A DNA stretch of 64,000 bases from Bagarius yarrelli (Eukaryota > Chordata > Actinopteri > Siluriformes > Sisoridae). The stretch's first letter is position 1; the number at the start of each line of letters is the position of its first letter. Shown piece after piece: positions 34,901 to 44,390 of this stretch. The stretch spans positions 853,501-917,500 of the forward strand of contig VCAZ01000045.1 of assembly GCA_005784505.1 (NCBI GenBank), read 5' to 3'. Made by a program: the position numbers and the translations under genes. The notes beneath the pieces are model-generated. The model did no database searches. It saw nothing but the letters and a program-made list of their open reading frames with translations, and had not been told where the DNA came from.

Positions 34901-37086
34901 ATTATCTACATAGCTGCCAGCTACAACTTCTGCTATAGTTCTACCTTTACAAGTTCTACCTTTACACATGATCATGTTTTTCTGTGTATGGTTGTAGGTA
35001 ACAATCAGGATAGGACATACCTTCAGTATTTAAAGAATCAAAAATAGACCAAACAGTTATACTTTTCTATAATACAAATAGCTGATAAGTCTGTCGACAT
35101 TTGTGTTCTGAACTCTGCATATTAACTGGAACTCTGTGGAAGCCCATGCTTGTTAAAATGCCCTTTTTAACAACACCTCTTTGTGACCAAGGGTGGAAAA
35201 TTTTATTATCACCTTACATTACATTTATTATTATAATTATAAATGACATTTATATACCTTATTTTGGAAGCCAGTGTAAGTAAGTTTTTAAAACAACTTT
35301 AGTTGCCAAGGATTTAAAGCATTTAGCTACATCCTAATGGTTTCTCCAAGGGTTTATATTCATGTTATGTTATGTTTGTTACCTGCTCCAGGGTGTTGAC
35401 GAGGGTCCGGATGGGCTAAAACTCATTTCCGATGTCATTAAAGAGAAGCTGGGTATCAGTATGACTGTGCTAATGGGAGCCAACCTGGCCAATGAGGTGG
35501 CTGAGGGCAAATTCTGTGAGACCACAATCGGTAAGTGGGCAAGAAAATAGTAAGTATTCATAAAATGCTTGAAAAGTTGGTGTCATATCGATATGCAAAC
35601 AAAATCGATAGAAGAACAAAATCAACTGGCTGCTCAATATTATTTTTTGATAACAGCACACCCTGCAGAATTTTCTTATTTTCTTATATCCAACTATTGT
35701 ATTTGTTGTACTTATCTGTCTTAAACAATTTAGGCTGTAAAAGCAAGGAACATGGGCCACTGCTGAAGGAACTCATGCAGACAGCTAACTTCCGGGTTAC
35801 TGTCGTGGAAGAGTCAGATGTTGTAGAGATCTGTGGAGCTTTAAAGGTACCATTAATTTGAGGGCTTCAGAAATTATTTTTTGCATCGTTAAAAATAAAA
35901 CACGTAATTTTAAGAGACCAAAGAAAAACTAGCATGAAATTCCCTTCCAGAACATCGTGGCAGTCGGCGCAGGTTTCTGCGACGGCCTTGGCTTTGGTGA
36001 TAACACGAAGGCAGCAGTAATCCGTTTGGGTTTAATGGAGATGATTGCATTTGCACGCCTCTTCTGCACGGCTACTTCTGTTTCCCCTGCCACCTTCCTG
36101 GAGAGCTGCGGCATCGCTGACCTTATCACCACTTGCTATGGAGGACGCAACCGTAAAATTGGCGAGGCTTTTGCCAAAACTGGCAAGGTACTGGAGGTCT
36201 CCCCTTTGTTTGGTACCTGGCTTTTAATTATCAGTGACCTTAACTAGAAATGATCTGATAGTGGAAAATATGTGGTCTTGCTCGTTTTAGTCTATCGAGG
36301 AGCTGGAGAAGGAGATGCTGAATGGGCAAAAGCTTCAAGGTCCAGCCACTGCAGCTGAAGTGAATCATATTCTCAGGCACAAAAACATGGTGGACAAGTA
36401 AGAGTTTATCTAACCGATCCCAAACTTTCTTAGGGAAGCAACTGTCGAGTCATGTGTGTAAAATAAAATCTGGATTACATTTACATTTTACAGCATTTGG
36501 CAGACGCCTTTGAACTTGACAAAAAATGCTTTTGGATGCTGACAGAAATATTTTAATTTCATTTACTTACATAAAGAATAAAAAACTAACCAAAATTTTA
36601 AAAATGAACCAGATTTTTATTTTGCTTCAGACATCACAAATTGCTTAATACATAAGATAGTGGTAGCGCAGTGGTTAAATTGTTGGACTGCTACTTGGAA
36701 GATCAGGGTTCAGTTCCCTGCACCACCAAGCTGCCACAACATACCCCTTGTTGTATAAAGGAGATAAATGTAAGTTGCTCTGGATAAGGACGTCTGCCAA
36801 ATGTCAGAAATGCTAAAAGACATGCTGTGAGATTCCCAAACAAACTCTTTTAGAGGCAGTCAGTGATTGACGAAGGAACATTATGTCTTTATTTCTATTT
36901 TAAATGACACATTTGTAACATATTTTAGTATTTTGCTGTTCAAAGATAACACTTTGTCTTATGTGACTGTATATTTATTGTCCTTCCAGATTTCCTCTGT
37001 TTAACGCAGTGTATCAGATCTGCTTCCAGGGCCACCCAGTGAAAGAGTTCATCACCTGCTTGCAGAATCACCCAGAACACATGTAA
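25893..37086 (+). CDS. gpd1: Cytosolic glycerol-3-phosphate dehydrogenase [NAD+] (GPD1), complete 8-exon gene
   Basis: Catalyses dihydroxyacetone phosphate + NADH to glycerol 3-phosphate + NAD+, linking glycolysis to glycerolipid synthesis and the glycerophosphate shuttle in the cytosol. Joined exons: 25893-25933, 32636-32813, 33564-33704, 35392-35530, 35734-35846, 35951-36187, 36291-36397, 36990-37086. They give 350 codons against 349 in human, with an intact frame. The Rossmann nucleotide motif is GSGNWG at residues 10-15. The catalytic and binding residues of the family are present: Lys120 (MSLIK), Lys204 and Asn205 (CGALK-N), Asp261 and Thr265 (GIADLITT), and Arg270 (GGRNRK). The last three are shifted by one from human numbering because of a one-residue insertion near 244-248. 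The C-terminus is LQNHPEHM. Intron 1 is 6.7 kb and repeat-filled, and intron 3 uses a GC donor. Teleosts may have gpd1a, gpd1b or gpd1c copies; which one this is cannot be decided here. Confidence 0.97.
26680..27770 (+). mobile_element. Tc1-like element (T1) split by an hAT insertion
   Basis: The left piece (26680-26893) reads TGTTCCAGCATGATAATGC, ATGGAACACCGACTG and CTCCAAAATCTACTGGA, matching the C-terminal transposase region of the T1 family. The right piece (27656-27770) continues the same element with CAAATCTGAAATAGGATG and the terminal repeat ending TATATAGTGTA. The two pieces are collinear once 26894-27655 is removed. No intact frame survives. It lies in gpd1 intron 1. Confidence 0.75.
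26894..27655. mobile_element. hAT-like element nested in Tc1
   Basis: Ends are CAGGGTTCGTCAAACCC on the left and GCCCACTCCTG on the right, a CAG...CTG pair with partly matching inverted repeats (CAGG...CAA). The flanking 8-mers are AATTAGAC and TACTAGAG (5 of 8 positions), as expected for an old hAT 8-base target duplication. A 119-codon minus-strand frame inside is not recognisable as a transposase, so the element is non-autonomous or badly decayed. Confidence 0.6.
28826..29335. repeat. hAT-type repeat inserted in the Tc1 element
   Basis: Starts TTAGGGCAGTCACGATTATC, then GACGATTAATTGTCGAAG, text I associate with a common fish repeat. A partly mirrored motif (CAATAATTGCGGTTGGATTC) occurs near 29298. 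The right edge is approximate. Confidence 0.4.
29366..29543 (+). repeat. tRNA-type SINE (family S1) inside the Tc1 composite
   Basis: GGGGAAGTGGTCACGTAGTG head, TTGGACTGCTATTTAGAAG, GGGCCCCTGAGCAAGGCCCT and the tail TTCTGCCAAATCCTG-TAAATGTAG. Confidence 0.85.
30130..31515. repeat. Long non-coding dispersed element, interrupted by a SINE
   Basis: Starts AGCTGCAAGCTGCAATTACC then GGGCTCAAGCC. It ends with GTTGCCATAGACTCAATAGC followed by AAGAAGAAGAAG. In fish genomes I recall a repeat with this GCTGCAAGC...GGGC start and this end, with internal phrases such as GGTGGCACTAGAG. The SINE at 30454-30648 splits it. It has no coding potential and fills part of gpd1 intron 1. Confidence 0.45.
30454..30648 (-). 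repeat. tRNA-type SINE (family S1), near full length
   Basis: In reverse: TTTACATTTACAGCATTTCG, CAGATGTCCTTATCCAGAAA, AAGGGCCTTGAGCAGGGGCC, CCAGCACCACCAAGTTACTA and TAATTACTGCGCTACCACTT. The order of tail, body and tRNA-like head is complete. Confidence 0.88.
32265..32458 (-). repeat. SINE-like remnant
   Basis: GGGGTTTTGCTCAAGGACCC, GGGGCTTGAA, then GGGCTTGAACCCTGGTCTTC and CAGTGCCATAACCATTTGAG form a reverse tRNA-type pattern. It resembles the S1/S2 layout but is divergent. It lies 180 bases before gpd1 exon 2. Confidence 0.45.
32636..32813 (+). CDS. gpd1: gpd1 coding exon 2
   Basis: Completes Trp14, then GSAIAKIVGTNTAKYATF to GHKLPPNV. Acceptor CTGCAG, donor GTATGA, phase 0. Confidence 0.96.
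33564..33704 (+). CDS. gpd1: gpd1 coding exon 3 (GC donor)
   Basis: 47 codons from VAVPDLLEAVKGADIL to VGMSLIK, ending at the family's Lys120. The exon is followed by AAG/GCAAGC, a GC-AG intron donor at 33705-33706. Reading on to the next GT would add non-conserved residues, and joining at the GC site gives the conserved SLIK-GVDEGP. Confidence 0.95.
33738..33930 (-). repeat. tRNA-type SINE (family S1)
   Basis: ATTACAGCATTTGGCAGACA, ACTGAGCAATTGGGGGGTTA, CTTGGTGGTGCTGGAAATCA and TTAACCACTGCGCTACCACT in reverse order. A poly-T expansion sits in the middle. It lies 34 bases after gpd1 exon 3, in the GC-AG intron. Confidence 0.88.
33948..34258 (-). mobile_element. Tc1-like, internally deleted element (T1)
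   Basis: Begins ACTATACAGACAAAAGTATT and GGAACACCTGACCATCAC (terminal repeat), contains GGGGTTGATTTGGAGTCAGG and CACTCAAGTTCTTCCACTTC, then jumps to ATGCTACAACATACAAAGAC and a CTCGTGTGA end. This pattern matches a short, non-autonomous derivative of the T1 family. It lies in gpd1 intron 3. Confidence 0.7.
34428..34736 (+). repeat. HE1/Mermaid-type tRNA SINE (family S3)
   Basis: CCTAGTGGTTAGCACTGTTG (A box), GGTTCGTATCCCC (B box), TTTCCTCCCACAGTCCAAAA, GGTGACCTGTCCAGGGTG and AATGACAGCTGGAATAGACT are the hallmark blocks of this widespread fish SINE. The 3' end runs into the GGAT array. Confidence 0.85.
34737..34861. repeat. (GGAT)n array, SINE tail expansion
   Basis: About 30 copies of ATGG with a few ATGA and AAGG variants. 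It is an expanded 3' tail of the adjacent SINE, in gpd1 intron 3. Confidence 0.95.
35392..35530 (+). CDS. gpd1: gpd1 coding exon 4
   Basis: 46 codons plus one base, from GVDEGPDGLKLISDV to FCETTI. Acceptor CTCCAG, donor GTAAGT. Confidence 0.96.
35734..35846 (+). CDS. gpd1: gpd1 coding exon 5
   Basis: Completes Gly, then CKSKEHGPLLKELMQ to EICGALK, ending at the catalytic Lys204. Acceptor TTTAG, donor GTACCA. Confidence 0.96.
35951..36187 (+). CDS. gpd1: gpd1 coding exon 6
   Basis: 79 codons from NIVAVGAGFCDGLGFGDNTK to AFAKTGK. It holds most of the substrate-binding domain (Asn205, Asp261, Thr265, Arg270). Relative to human it has one extra residue in the FCTATSVSPATF loop. Confidence 0.96.
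36291..36397 (+). CDS. gpd1: gpd1 coding exon 7
   Basis: 35 codons plus two bases, SIEELEKEMLNGQKLQ to KNMVD. The intron before it is 103 bases. Donor GTAAGA. Confidence 0.96.
36656..36822 (+). repeat. tRNA-type SINE (family S1)
   Basis: AGTGGTAGCGCAGTGGTTAA, TTGGACTGCTACTTGGAAGA, GGGTTCAGTTCCC (B box) and CTCTGGATAAGGACGTCTGC. The gpd1 intron 7 copy has a deletion around the GGGCCCC block. A reverse tail fragment (ATTTACATTTTACAGCATTT) sits at 36478. Confidence 0.88.
36990..37086 (+). CDS. gpd1: gpd1 coding exon 8 and stop
   Basis: Completes Lys, then FPLFNAVYQICFQG to LQNHPEHM, with TAA at 37084-37086. Confidence 0.96.
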
Positions 37087-37200
37087 CTGGTTAATCAACT
37101 AGTAACATGACAGGATTAGTCCAGCTTAAAAGCCACCACTGATCTAGTTCAGGAGATGCAGGGCCTTTGTCTACACTGTGCCTATATTTCTTACTAAAGA

Positions 37201-37206
37201 AATAAA
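37201..37206 (+). promoter_or_regulatory. gpd1: gpd1 polyadenylation signal
   Basis: AATAAA 115 bases after the stop, giving a short 3'UTR of about 140 bases. Confidence 0.65.
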
Positions 37207-38017
37207 GAATCACAAGTAGGGCTGTCATTTCGGAAAAGCCTTACGATACCATTGTACCATGTCTAGATCGTTTTGTCTTGTTGTTCAGGTCATGAAATTT
37301 TACACTTAACCCGAGAATTAACTTTTTTAATGTGTCAAAAATATGTTTTAACTGTGTTCATGAAGCTGCTTTAAAATGGCTGGGCTAGCTTCATCAAAGA
37401 AAGCGTGGATAAAAAGTGCCTTAAAAGTTGTTTTTTTTTTTACCTAAAGATTCATCATAACCAGACGTTTATTTCCTGTTTAATAATATAAATAAACTCC
37501 CAAATAACTGTACACATTAACACCAAGAGTTCACTGGTTAATTTTTGATTGTATGTGTTTTATGGCTCCAAACATGACATATTGAAATAAATTATATAAA
37601 CTAAACAATTTTTGAAGCTATGCTTTGTTTATATAACTTCAGTGGAATGCATGCAGTTCTGTATGACATTCTGTATGTGTCGGTAGCTCCGTCAGCGTGC
37701 CGGGACTTCAATACACACACAAGCACTGACATATGATTCTTGCTTCACATGCCCTCGGGTGTCATACAAAACGTTTCACCTTTAGCAGCTCCAGGCTTCA
37801 TCCTTTGACCTTTATTAGGCTCGGAAGGCACTGAAGCGGTGTACAGTGCTGCACAAATATATATATATATTCTATATTTCTCTTTAAATATGACCTCAAA
37901 CATCATTAGATTCTAAAAGCGACCCTAATGCAACAAATACACTTTAAAAAAATTATACAGTGTTACATATCTGTCAGTGGCAAAAGTATGTATCCCGAGA
38001 TCCCCGATATATATTAT

Positions 38018-38063
<46 letters not shown>

Positions 38064-38106
38064 ATTAGATTTTGTCTATCTATATATATATATATATAGA
38101 CAAAAT
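38018..38106. repeat. (TA)n array with an 11-base inverted repeat
   Basis: (TA)n at 38018-38059, then ATTTTGTCTAT (38069-38079) and its exact complement ATAGACAAAAT (38096-38106) flanking a second TA run. It is a hairpin-forming AT-rich site. TAGACAAAA resembles a Tc1 terminus. Confidence 0.8.
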
Positions 38107-38247
38107 GTCAGTGACCTTGTTGATGCAAATTCAATTAAACACAACAAAGACAAGATCTGCAGTGTTTAAACTGATAAACTTTACTGTGTCCTGCAAATAT
38201 AGAACTGTGGACAATTTCAGCAATGAATTCTCTAGGGGGAAAGTGGG

Positions 38248-38352
38248 AGGGGTGGGCCTGAAGGAGACCCAAGCTGGAATCGAGCCCCGGTCGCCAGAGC
38301 ATAACCATGCATGTCAATGCTGGCACCTTAGCCCACCAAACCACAGCACCAG
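38248..38352 (-). repeat. tRNA-like SINE head, reverse
   Basis: TGGAATCGAGCCCCGGTCGC is a reverse B-box. It is followed by ATGCATGTCAATGCTGGCAC and TTAGCCCACCAAACCACAGC, a reverse A-box region. A third SINE type or a mutated head, joined directly to repeat family B. Confidence 0.5.
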
Positions 38353-38520
38353 CCCAAGTTTTTGTAATTCTGCTACAAAAATATTGACGAAGAAATTTTA
38401 AAAAATAAAATGATGAGCTGCTCCTCCATTTGACTGTTGAGGTTTTAGTGCACGGAAAAGGTGAGGAAGCTGATTGGTTGGCTCTCGTCAAATAACTAAC
38501 TTGTGGCATTCAGAAAAATC
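38353..38520 (+). repeat. Dispersed repeat family B, copy 1
   Basis: TTCTGCTACAAAAATATTGA, GACTGTTGAGGTTTTAGTGC, GGTGAGGAAGCTGATTGGTT and TGTGGCATTCAGAAAAATC occur in the same order at 42765-42940. The block contains an inverted CCAAT box (GATTGG). Identity unknown. Confidence 0.65.
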
Positions 38521-38865
38521 AACAGTTTGTCGTTCTTATTGTTGTATTTTGCACCACACGTTTAATGGAACACATGTCTGTACTGGGGGCAATTAACTTT
38601 TTTGGAGCATTCTTTTATCTCTATCATCTTTTGATGACAGGTATGTTGAGGAACGTCATTTCTAAACTGTTGGAATGTTTGCTCATGTAGTTGTTTATAA
38701 AGTGGTAAATAATAAAATGATATGAACTCACCTGTTTTCAATTCACTTCTACACCTGTAGAATGTTACAAACAGGTGTTTTTAGGGCATTCCCAGACTTT
38801 CCCAGTCTTTTCTTGACCCTGTTTCAGCTCTTTGGGAACATGTTGCAGGCATCAATTTCAAAAGT

Positions 38866-39112
38866 TGGGGAAGTGGTGGCTTAAATGGTTTAGGCACTGA
38901 GTTATTGATTTGAAGCCTAGGATGATCAGGGCTCAAGCCCCACTGCAGGCCAGCCACTGTTGGGTACTTGAACAAGACCCTTAACCCTTCCGGCTCCCGA
39001 GGCGCTGCATCAGAGCTGACCCTGCGCTTTGACCCAAACTTACTAAGATGGGATATGCAAAGAAACAAAATTCACTCTGCTGTAAAAAGTCTATGTGACA
39101 AAATAAAGGCAT
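38866..39112 (+). repeat. Second SINE family (S2), copy 2
   Basis: GGGGAAGTGGTGGCTTAAAT head, GGGCTCAAGCCCC (B-box region), GAGGCGCTGCATCAGAGCTG, CGCTTTGACCCAAACTTACT, GATGGGATATGCAAAGAAAC and a GACAAAATAAAGGC end. Better preserved than the 20930 copy. Confidence 0.8.
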
Positions 39113-39177
39113 TAACATTTTTTACTTTTTTACATTTTAAAATGAGTGAATATTTGCAAGAAAAATCAACCTAAATA

Positions 39178-39292
39178 TTGTGGGTTCGATTCCCAGCTTC
39201 ACCGAGCCACCACTGCTGGGCCTCTGAGCAAGGCCCTTAACCCCCAATTGCTCTGTGTATAAAATAAGGACATCTGCTAAAAGCTGGTCAGG
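39178..39292 (+). repeat. tRNA-type SINE (family S1), 5' truncated
   Basis: Starts at the B box TGTGGGTTCGATTCCCAG, then GCCACCACTGCTGGGCCTCT, GAGCAAGGCCCTTAACCCCC and ACATCTGCTAAAAGCTG. The A box is missing. Confidence 0.8.
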
Positions 39293-40207
39293 TTTTATTT
39301 ACATAATGTCCCAACTTCAGTGGAATTAGGGGTGTGAAAAATGGGTCTAAGAGGGATCCATGCTGAGAGAGAGGCTTAAAAAACAGGCAATGATTGGTAC
39401 ACAATAAACACTAGATATACAGGCAAACAAATCAGAATTGCTAAGGGAAACAAGAGAAACAAGAAACAAGAGCATAGATCTCAACCGGGATGACATAAAC
39501 ATGAAGCAAACGCTTGATAAGTAGACTAGCTAACAATACTTCACGATGTGTGGTTCATGATAATATCTTATAAAGCTAGCTACCGGAAGTACTACCAGAC
39601 CAGGGTGCTCTCTGGTGGTAAGAAGTCTGAAACATTACAGGGGTTTTTGTATTTATATTTATATAGATTGATTTTTAATAGTATTCATCTACTTTTATAC
39701 AAACCACTAAGTTCCAGCACAGCTACCATAGTTAGCATTAGTTACAACGGTTAGTTACAAAACTCATCAAACTGTTACATCATCTTAATATTTATATAAC
39801 CTACCTATCTTCTGACACAAAAATGATACATTTTTGGTTATGGTAAACATATCCTGAGCTGGGAACATCCCATAGAGCACCATTAGAGCCTGTATTTTAT
39901 TTGTTTTTAAGAAAAAGACGATTTCCTATTAGATATTAGACATTCATTGTATGTTAGTGACCAGCTAAAAAGGGACATTGAGACATAATTTTTGAATTTC
40001 ATAACTTGTCAATTTTATTTCCTGTGATAAATTTATAGGGATGGGATGTAGGCAAATATGTGAAATGTGTAATGTTATTAGTTTAAAACAATTATGTGTA
40101 ATATTTAAAAGTAAAAATAATAAAATAGCAAATAATTGGTTACTACAGGTGACTACAGACTTTAGATTCCACCATTAACTATACATTAGACAATGTCAAT
40201 AGATTAT

Positions 40208-40585
40208 GTGTAAGAAGTCATCTTTATTTCTATAGCGCTTTTAACAATAGAGATTATACAGCTTTGCAGATCCAAATAACACAATAGAGTGAAGACTCAC
40301 TGAGGGAACTGTAAAAATTAGGAGTCCTAAACTAAGCAATTCAGAGGCTACAGCAGCAAGGAACCAAAACTCCATCACTGACAAAATGGAGAAACTAGAC
40401 TTAGTCTGGGGGGTCAGTTCTACTCTGAACAGACGAACCAGCAGGTTATTTCATGCTGCAGTAAAGTTTCCATGGTCTTGTCTAGATGGCCGTCCAGTTT
40501 CATCATTGGGAAACTGCCTTTGGGGCCACTAACTGGGCTGGATACAGACTGGATCTGGTGGTGATGATGAGCTTGGATTAAGAAA
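40208..40585 (-). repeat. Dispersed fish repeat, decayed
   Basis: CTTTATTTCTATAGCGCTTT then AACAATAGAGATTATACAGC is the start of a repeat I recall from many fish genomes. GCAAGGAACCAAAACTCCAT fits its body. Orientation and family name are uncertain. Confidence 0.45.
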
Positions 40586-40661
40586 GTAGCAGACTAATAT
40601 TAGCGTAGATGTCATTCTACTTATAATATACAAATATATTGTGTGTTATTGGTAGCGTTCC

Positions 40662-40812
40662 CGGTTCTTTATCCATAGCGACTCACAGTTATCTTATTTT
40701 TGTATGTATTTAAGCAGTTAAGCCTTGCTTAGGGGCCCAGCAGTGGCAGCTTGATGGTACTGGGAATAAAACCTGGTCAACGGTCCAACACCTACAGCGC
40801 TAACGCGTCCAC
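40662..40812 (-). repeat. tRNA-type SINE (family S1), decayed
   Basis: GTTCTTTATCCATAGCGACT, TTAAGCCTTGCTTAGGGGCC, CAGCAGTGGCAGCTTGATGG and CACCTACAGCGCTAACGCG, in reverse. Confidence 0.75.
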
Positions 40813-41287
40813 CATTAGCAGAAATTCCACTTTGTGCTAATCTGTAACAGCAGATCTGTCTTTATGAATGTTACCTGTTATTTATTAGCTAATAATTACT
40901 CTGCATTGTGTTCTGGCTAGAGGAACATGGATCCCATGTATAAGTTGGTTTTCATCATTTTCGCTAGTTAATATATACTTCATTTTTATTAATCAAGTCC
41001 TTGCCAATTCACTGCCTTATGAATCGTCAGGATTTGTAACAAATCTGTCTGAATGTAATACTGTGAATACTTTATGGGCTGCCCTTCCAGTGGCACTGCT
41101 ATTAATACTGCTTTCTATCAGACAAAGTTAGAGCTATAATTAGAGGAGCGTGGAAAGACTGATGGTCATTAAGTACAACCCTTTTAGATCTGAATTCGGT
41201 TTGATCTCGTAGTTAGACATTCGCCATTAATTACTTATTTTATAGTTCATTTGTTTATATTTTAATTTATTTATATCCCCACTTGGG

Positions 41288-41472
41288 AAACGTGGTAGCG
41301 CATTGGTTAAGGTGTTAAAATACTAACCAGAAGCTTGTGGGCTTTATTTCCAGCTTCACCAAGTTACCACCACTGGGCCCCCAACCCCTAAATACTCAGT
41401 TGTATAAATAAGATAAAGAAATGTCATTCGCTCTGCATAAGGGCGTCTGCTAAAGGCTGTAAATGTAAATTG
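41288..41472 (+). repeat. tRNA-type SINE (family S1)
   Basis: ACGTGGTAGCGCATTGGTTA, GTTACCACCACTGGGCCCCC, CTCTGCATAAGGGCGTCTGC and AAGGCTGTAAATGTAAATTG. Confidence 0.87.
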
Positions 41473-41625
41473 ATAATGGAATATAATTTTATATACATTA
41501 CAACGTTTTCAATATGCCAATAAAAACATTCTCCATGCACATTAATACAAAAACCATGTACTAATTAGCAAAGCATATGATTTGCTGTGAAAATAATTGT
41601 ATTGTATTGCTGTGTATTAATTACA

Positions 41626-41936
41626 GGGAAGCACGGTGTCCTAGTGGTTAGCACTGTTGCCTCACAGCACGATGTTCCATTCCTGGACCTGGGCCTTTCT
41701 GTGTGGAGTTTGCATGTTCTCCCCGTGCTTGCGTGGGTTTACTCCGGCTTCTCCGGTTTCCTCCCACAGTCCAAAAACATGTAAGTGGCCCTGTAATGGA
41801 ATGGCGACCTGTCCAGGGTGTCCCCCTCCTGCTTTTTACCCTTTCAGAGACGGCTGGGATAAACTCCAGCAGATCCCTGTGACCCCCAATTAGGAAATAA
41901 GCGGGTATAGAAGATAAAGAAATGAATGAATGAATG
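41626..41936 (+). repeat. HE1/Mermaid-type SINE (family S3), near full length
   Basis: AAGCACGGTGTCCTAGTGGT, TAGCACTGTTGCCTCACAGC, GTGTGGAGTTTGCATGTTCT, GGCGACCTGTCCAGGGTGTC and AATAAGCGGGTATAGAAG, ending in (GAAT)n. Confidence 0.9.
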
Positions 41937-42729
41937 ACTTTACGGCGTATTGTTTGTTGTTCCATGACTGTCTTTCCCAGGCTTTATTAATTAGATTTAA
42001 TTTTAAAAATAGTTCATTATGAGGTCATTATCTTAGACACTCTTCCCACATGCTCATTTTTATTATTTATATGACCTACATTTTTTCTTTCTTCATTTAT
42101 AGGCTATTTTAGTTTTTTGCTTTTTTACAGTGTGGATTCTGGTTTTATATCTTAACATTAATCAGTGGTGGAAAAAAGACTTCTCTGTATTTCGTATGTG
42201 ACAAATAAACTTTAAATTTGAATTTAGAATTTGTTACAGTAGGTCTGGATTTTTACAGTGTCCACACGGTGGCAGCACTTACCAAGACATTTCTAGTATA
42301 TGTGTACAGTGCACATGTTAGTTTGATGTAAAAAAAAAAAAATGTCCCCAGATCTTTTATTTGGAGTTATTTTTTGTTTAAAAAAAATGATTTGAAATAG
42401 GAGGAAATCATCTCTGTTTTATAGCAAAATATATGATTTATCAATTGTTTTTCATCTTTATGTTACAGTCCTTTTAGAATTATATTCATCATAGCTGTTG
42501 AATGCATATCTGCTAAATAAATAGCTACATATGTCCTATACCAATAAAAAAATACTAAATTAGACCACGTGTAGAATGTAAAATGCTGTTATGAGCTTTA
42601 TTCCCATATAACCTTTATTTCCATCATTCTTAGTGTTACTTGGTAAGGATCCATACATAAGGCACCTAATAACGAGAGGAGACGCAAGGGGGCGCCATTT
42701 CTCCTGCAGAGGCGTATGTCATTAGAAAC

Positions 42730-43112
42730 AAGGAAATTTTAGCAATATATTTTCCACATTTCTGTATCTCTGCTACAAAATTGATTACGAAAAAAAGTAA
42801 AAAAAAAAAAAAAAAAAAAAAGACGAGCTGGTTATTTAATTTACTGTTAAGGTTTTAGTGGACGAAAAAGGTAAGAAAGCTGATTGGTTGGTTCTTGTCA
42901 CATGACCTGCGGTGAGCCTGCGGCATTCGGAAAAGTTATATATCACGCTTTATAATGCGATTAAAACGCTATAGTTGCGTCGTTTCCCGGTGTCGTTGGA
43001 AATTACAACAAGGACATTTTAGCAATACATTTAAAATGAAATTATTTACAAGAAAAGGTGAGGAAGCTGATTGGTTGGTTGTTGTCACATGATCCGCGGT
43101 GCGCTTTAAAAA
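42730..43112 (+). repeat. Repeat family B, locally duplicated
   Basis: Two copies lie in tandem. TTTTAGCAATATATTTTCCA (42738) and TTTTAGCAATACATTTAAAA (43017) start them. AAGCTGATTGGTTGGTTCTT (42877) and AAGCTGATTGGTTGGTTGTT (43067), each followed by GTCACATGA and C(C/G)GCGGTG, mark a near-identical core with a CCAAT box and a CACATG E-box. The second copy is internally deleted. A (A)24 tract lies in the first. Confidence 0.7.
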
Positions 43113-43524
43113 AGTCGCTCTCTATTTGCGTCCTCATTTGAAATAATGGAAATGAGCTAGCAAATAACACGATATGTAAACAGAGAACGACGCGTTGGAT
43201 CCGCTCGTCATTTTGTTTTTTATTTTCATCTTTTGTTGCAAAGTTACAGCAAGGCGGCTAAATGATTTAAAAAGTAAGGAAATAGCGCCCCTAGCGTTTT
43301 ACACGTGTATATAGGCGCAATATGTAAATCAAGCCTAACGGTGATTGCCAACAAAATATATATATATATATAAGCTTTCCAGTTTAATAATTTTAACCTT
43401 TGTGGTAGTAAACTGACAAATGAGATTAGGTTCTGTTCATCACTGTTTTTCGCTATATCCGATTCGATAATACTGAGGACCGCTGTTAATGAGTTTACAT
43501 CAATAAGTCTTTCAAAATGTATTT

Positions 43525-43645
43525 TAGGAATAGTGGTTTAGTGTTTAGCACAATTAAGTTAGTGTTGGGGTTCAATTTCTGATTTTTTTTCTATCTGTGA
43601 AGAGATTGCATGCTTTTTGTGTTTCTAAGGTTTCCTCAGGATAGT
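43525..43645 (+). repeat. Decayed S3-type SINE head
   Basis: GGAATAGTGGTTTAGTGTTT, AGCACAATTAAG, GGGGTTCAATTTC (B box) and TAAGGTTTCCTCAGGATAG correspond in order to the S3 SINE. Confidence 0.45.
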
Positions 43646-43854
43646 ATGGGTGACATTGAGGGATGGATTTGCATGCCAAGCTTTGACTTCCTGATGATAA
43701 AAAAAAAAAAATTAAAACAGCACCTCTTTATATGCATTTCACATAAATGTCCCTTTACAGACAACTTTTCTCTATCATTGAGTATTACTTTTCTTTGTCA
43801 ATATAATATAGCACATTTTAGTACAACTTATTTTTTGTACATTAATACTATAAA

Positions 43855-44346
43855 AACATATCAACCTTGTATTAGTGACCTTGTTGACAGCAATATGCTC
43901 AACACATACAGGATACAGTTGTATGCCGTCAAAGCCAGCAAGGTCTTCACTGCTGGTCTAAACACTATCAGAAGCACTGACCTACATTTACAACCTAAAT
44001 TCTAATATTTGTTTTATGAAATTGTATTAATTTATTCCCAACTGTTTATTCTCTTCATTTCCTAGGGGTTTTCTCGCTTCTCTGCTTCCAGTACTTGTAT
44101 GCGGATGTTAGACTTTTTTGTCCAATCAGATTTTAGTTTGTATGTGCTTCAATGTTAATCTATTTTGCCAAAGCCTTCAGATTTAGTAGTGCTGCCCATG
44201 TAACCTAAACTATATTAGTGGCAGATTGATAATTAATTAAAAACTGTTTCTTTAACCAATCATATTTCAAATTCAAACATTTTTCTGTCCTGTAAATGGT
44301 TAATCACAGTAAAAAATGTTACAGCCAAGCTTGACTAGCAAAACAC
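43855..44346 (-). repeat. Dispersed repeat family A, copy 3
   Basis: The reverse complement of 43968-44346 follows copy 1 from GGCTGTAACA through TGATTGGTTAAAGAAACAG, TTAGGTTACATGGGC, GAAGAGAATAAAC and CAAATATTAGAATT to GTAGGTCAGTGCTTCTGATA. The extension at 43855-43967 goes beyond the right edge of the other copies and shares GTGACCTTGTTGA with 38112. Confidence 0.65.
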
Positions 44347-44390
44347 GTGTGTACAGTTGAATTAAAATTTTTATGCCCAAAATGATAGGA

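Noticed and set aside
43610..44005. 131-codon plus-strand frame
   Set aside because: It crosses a decayed SINE, low-complexity sequence and the edge of repeat family A. No protein similarity recognised.
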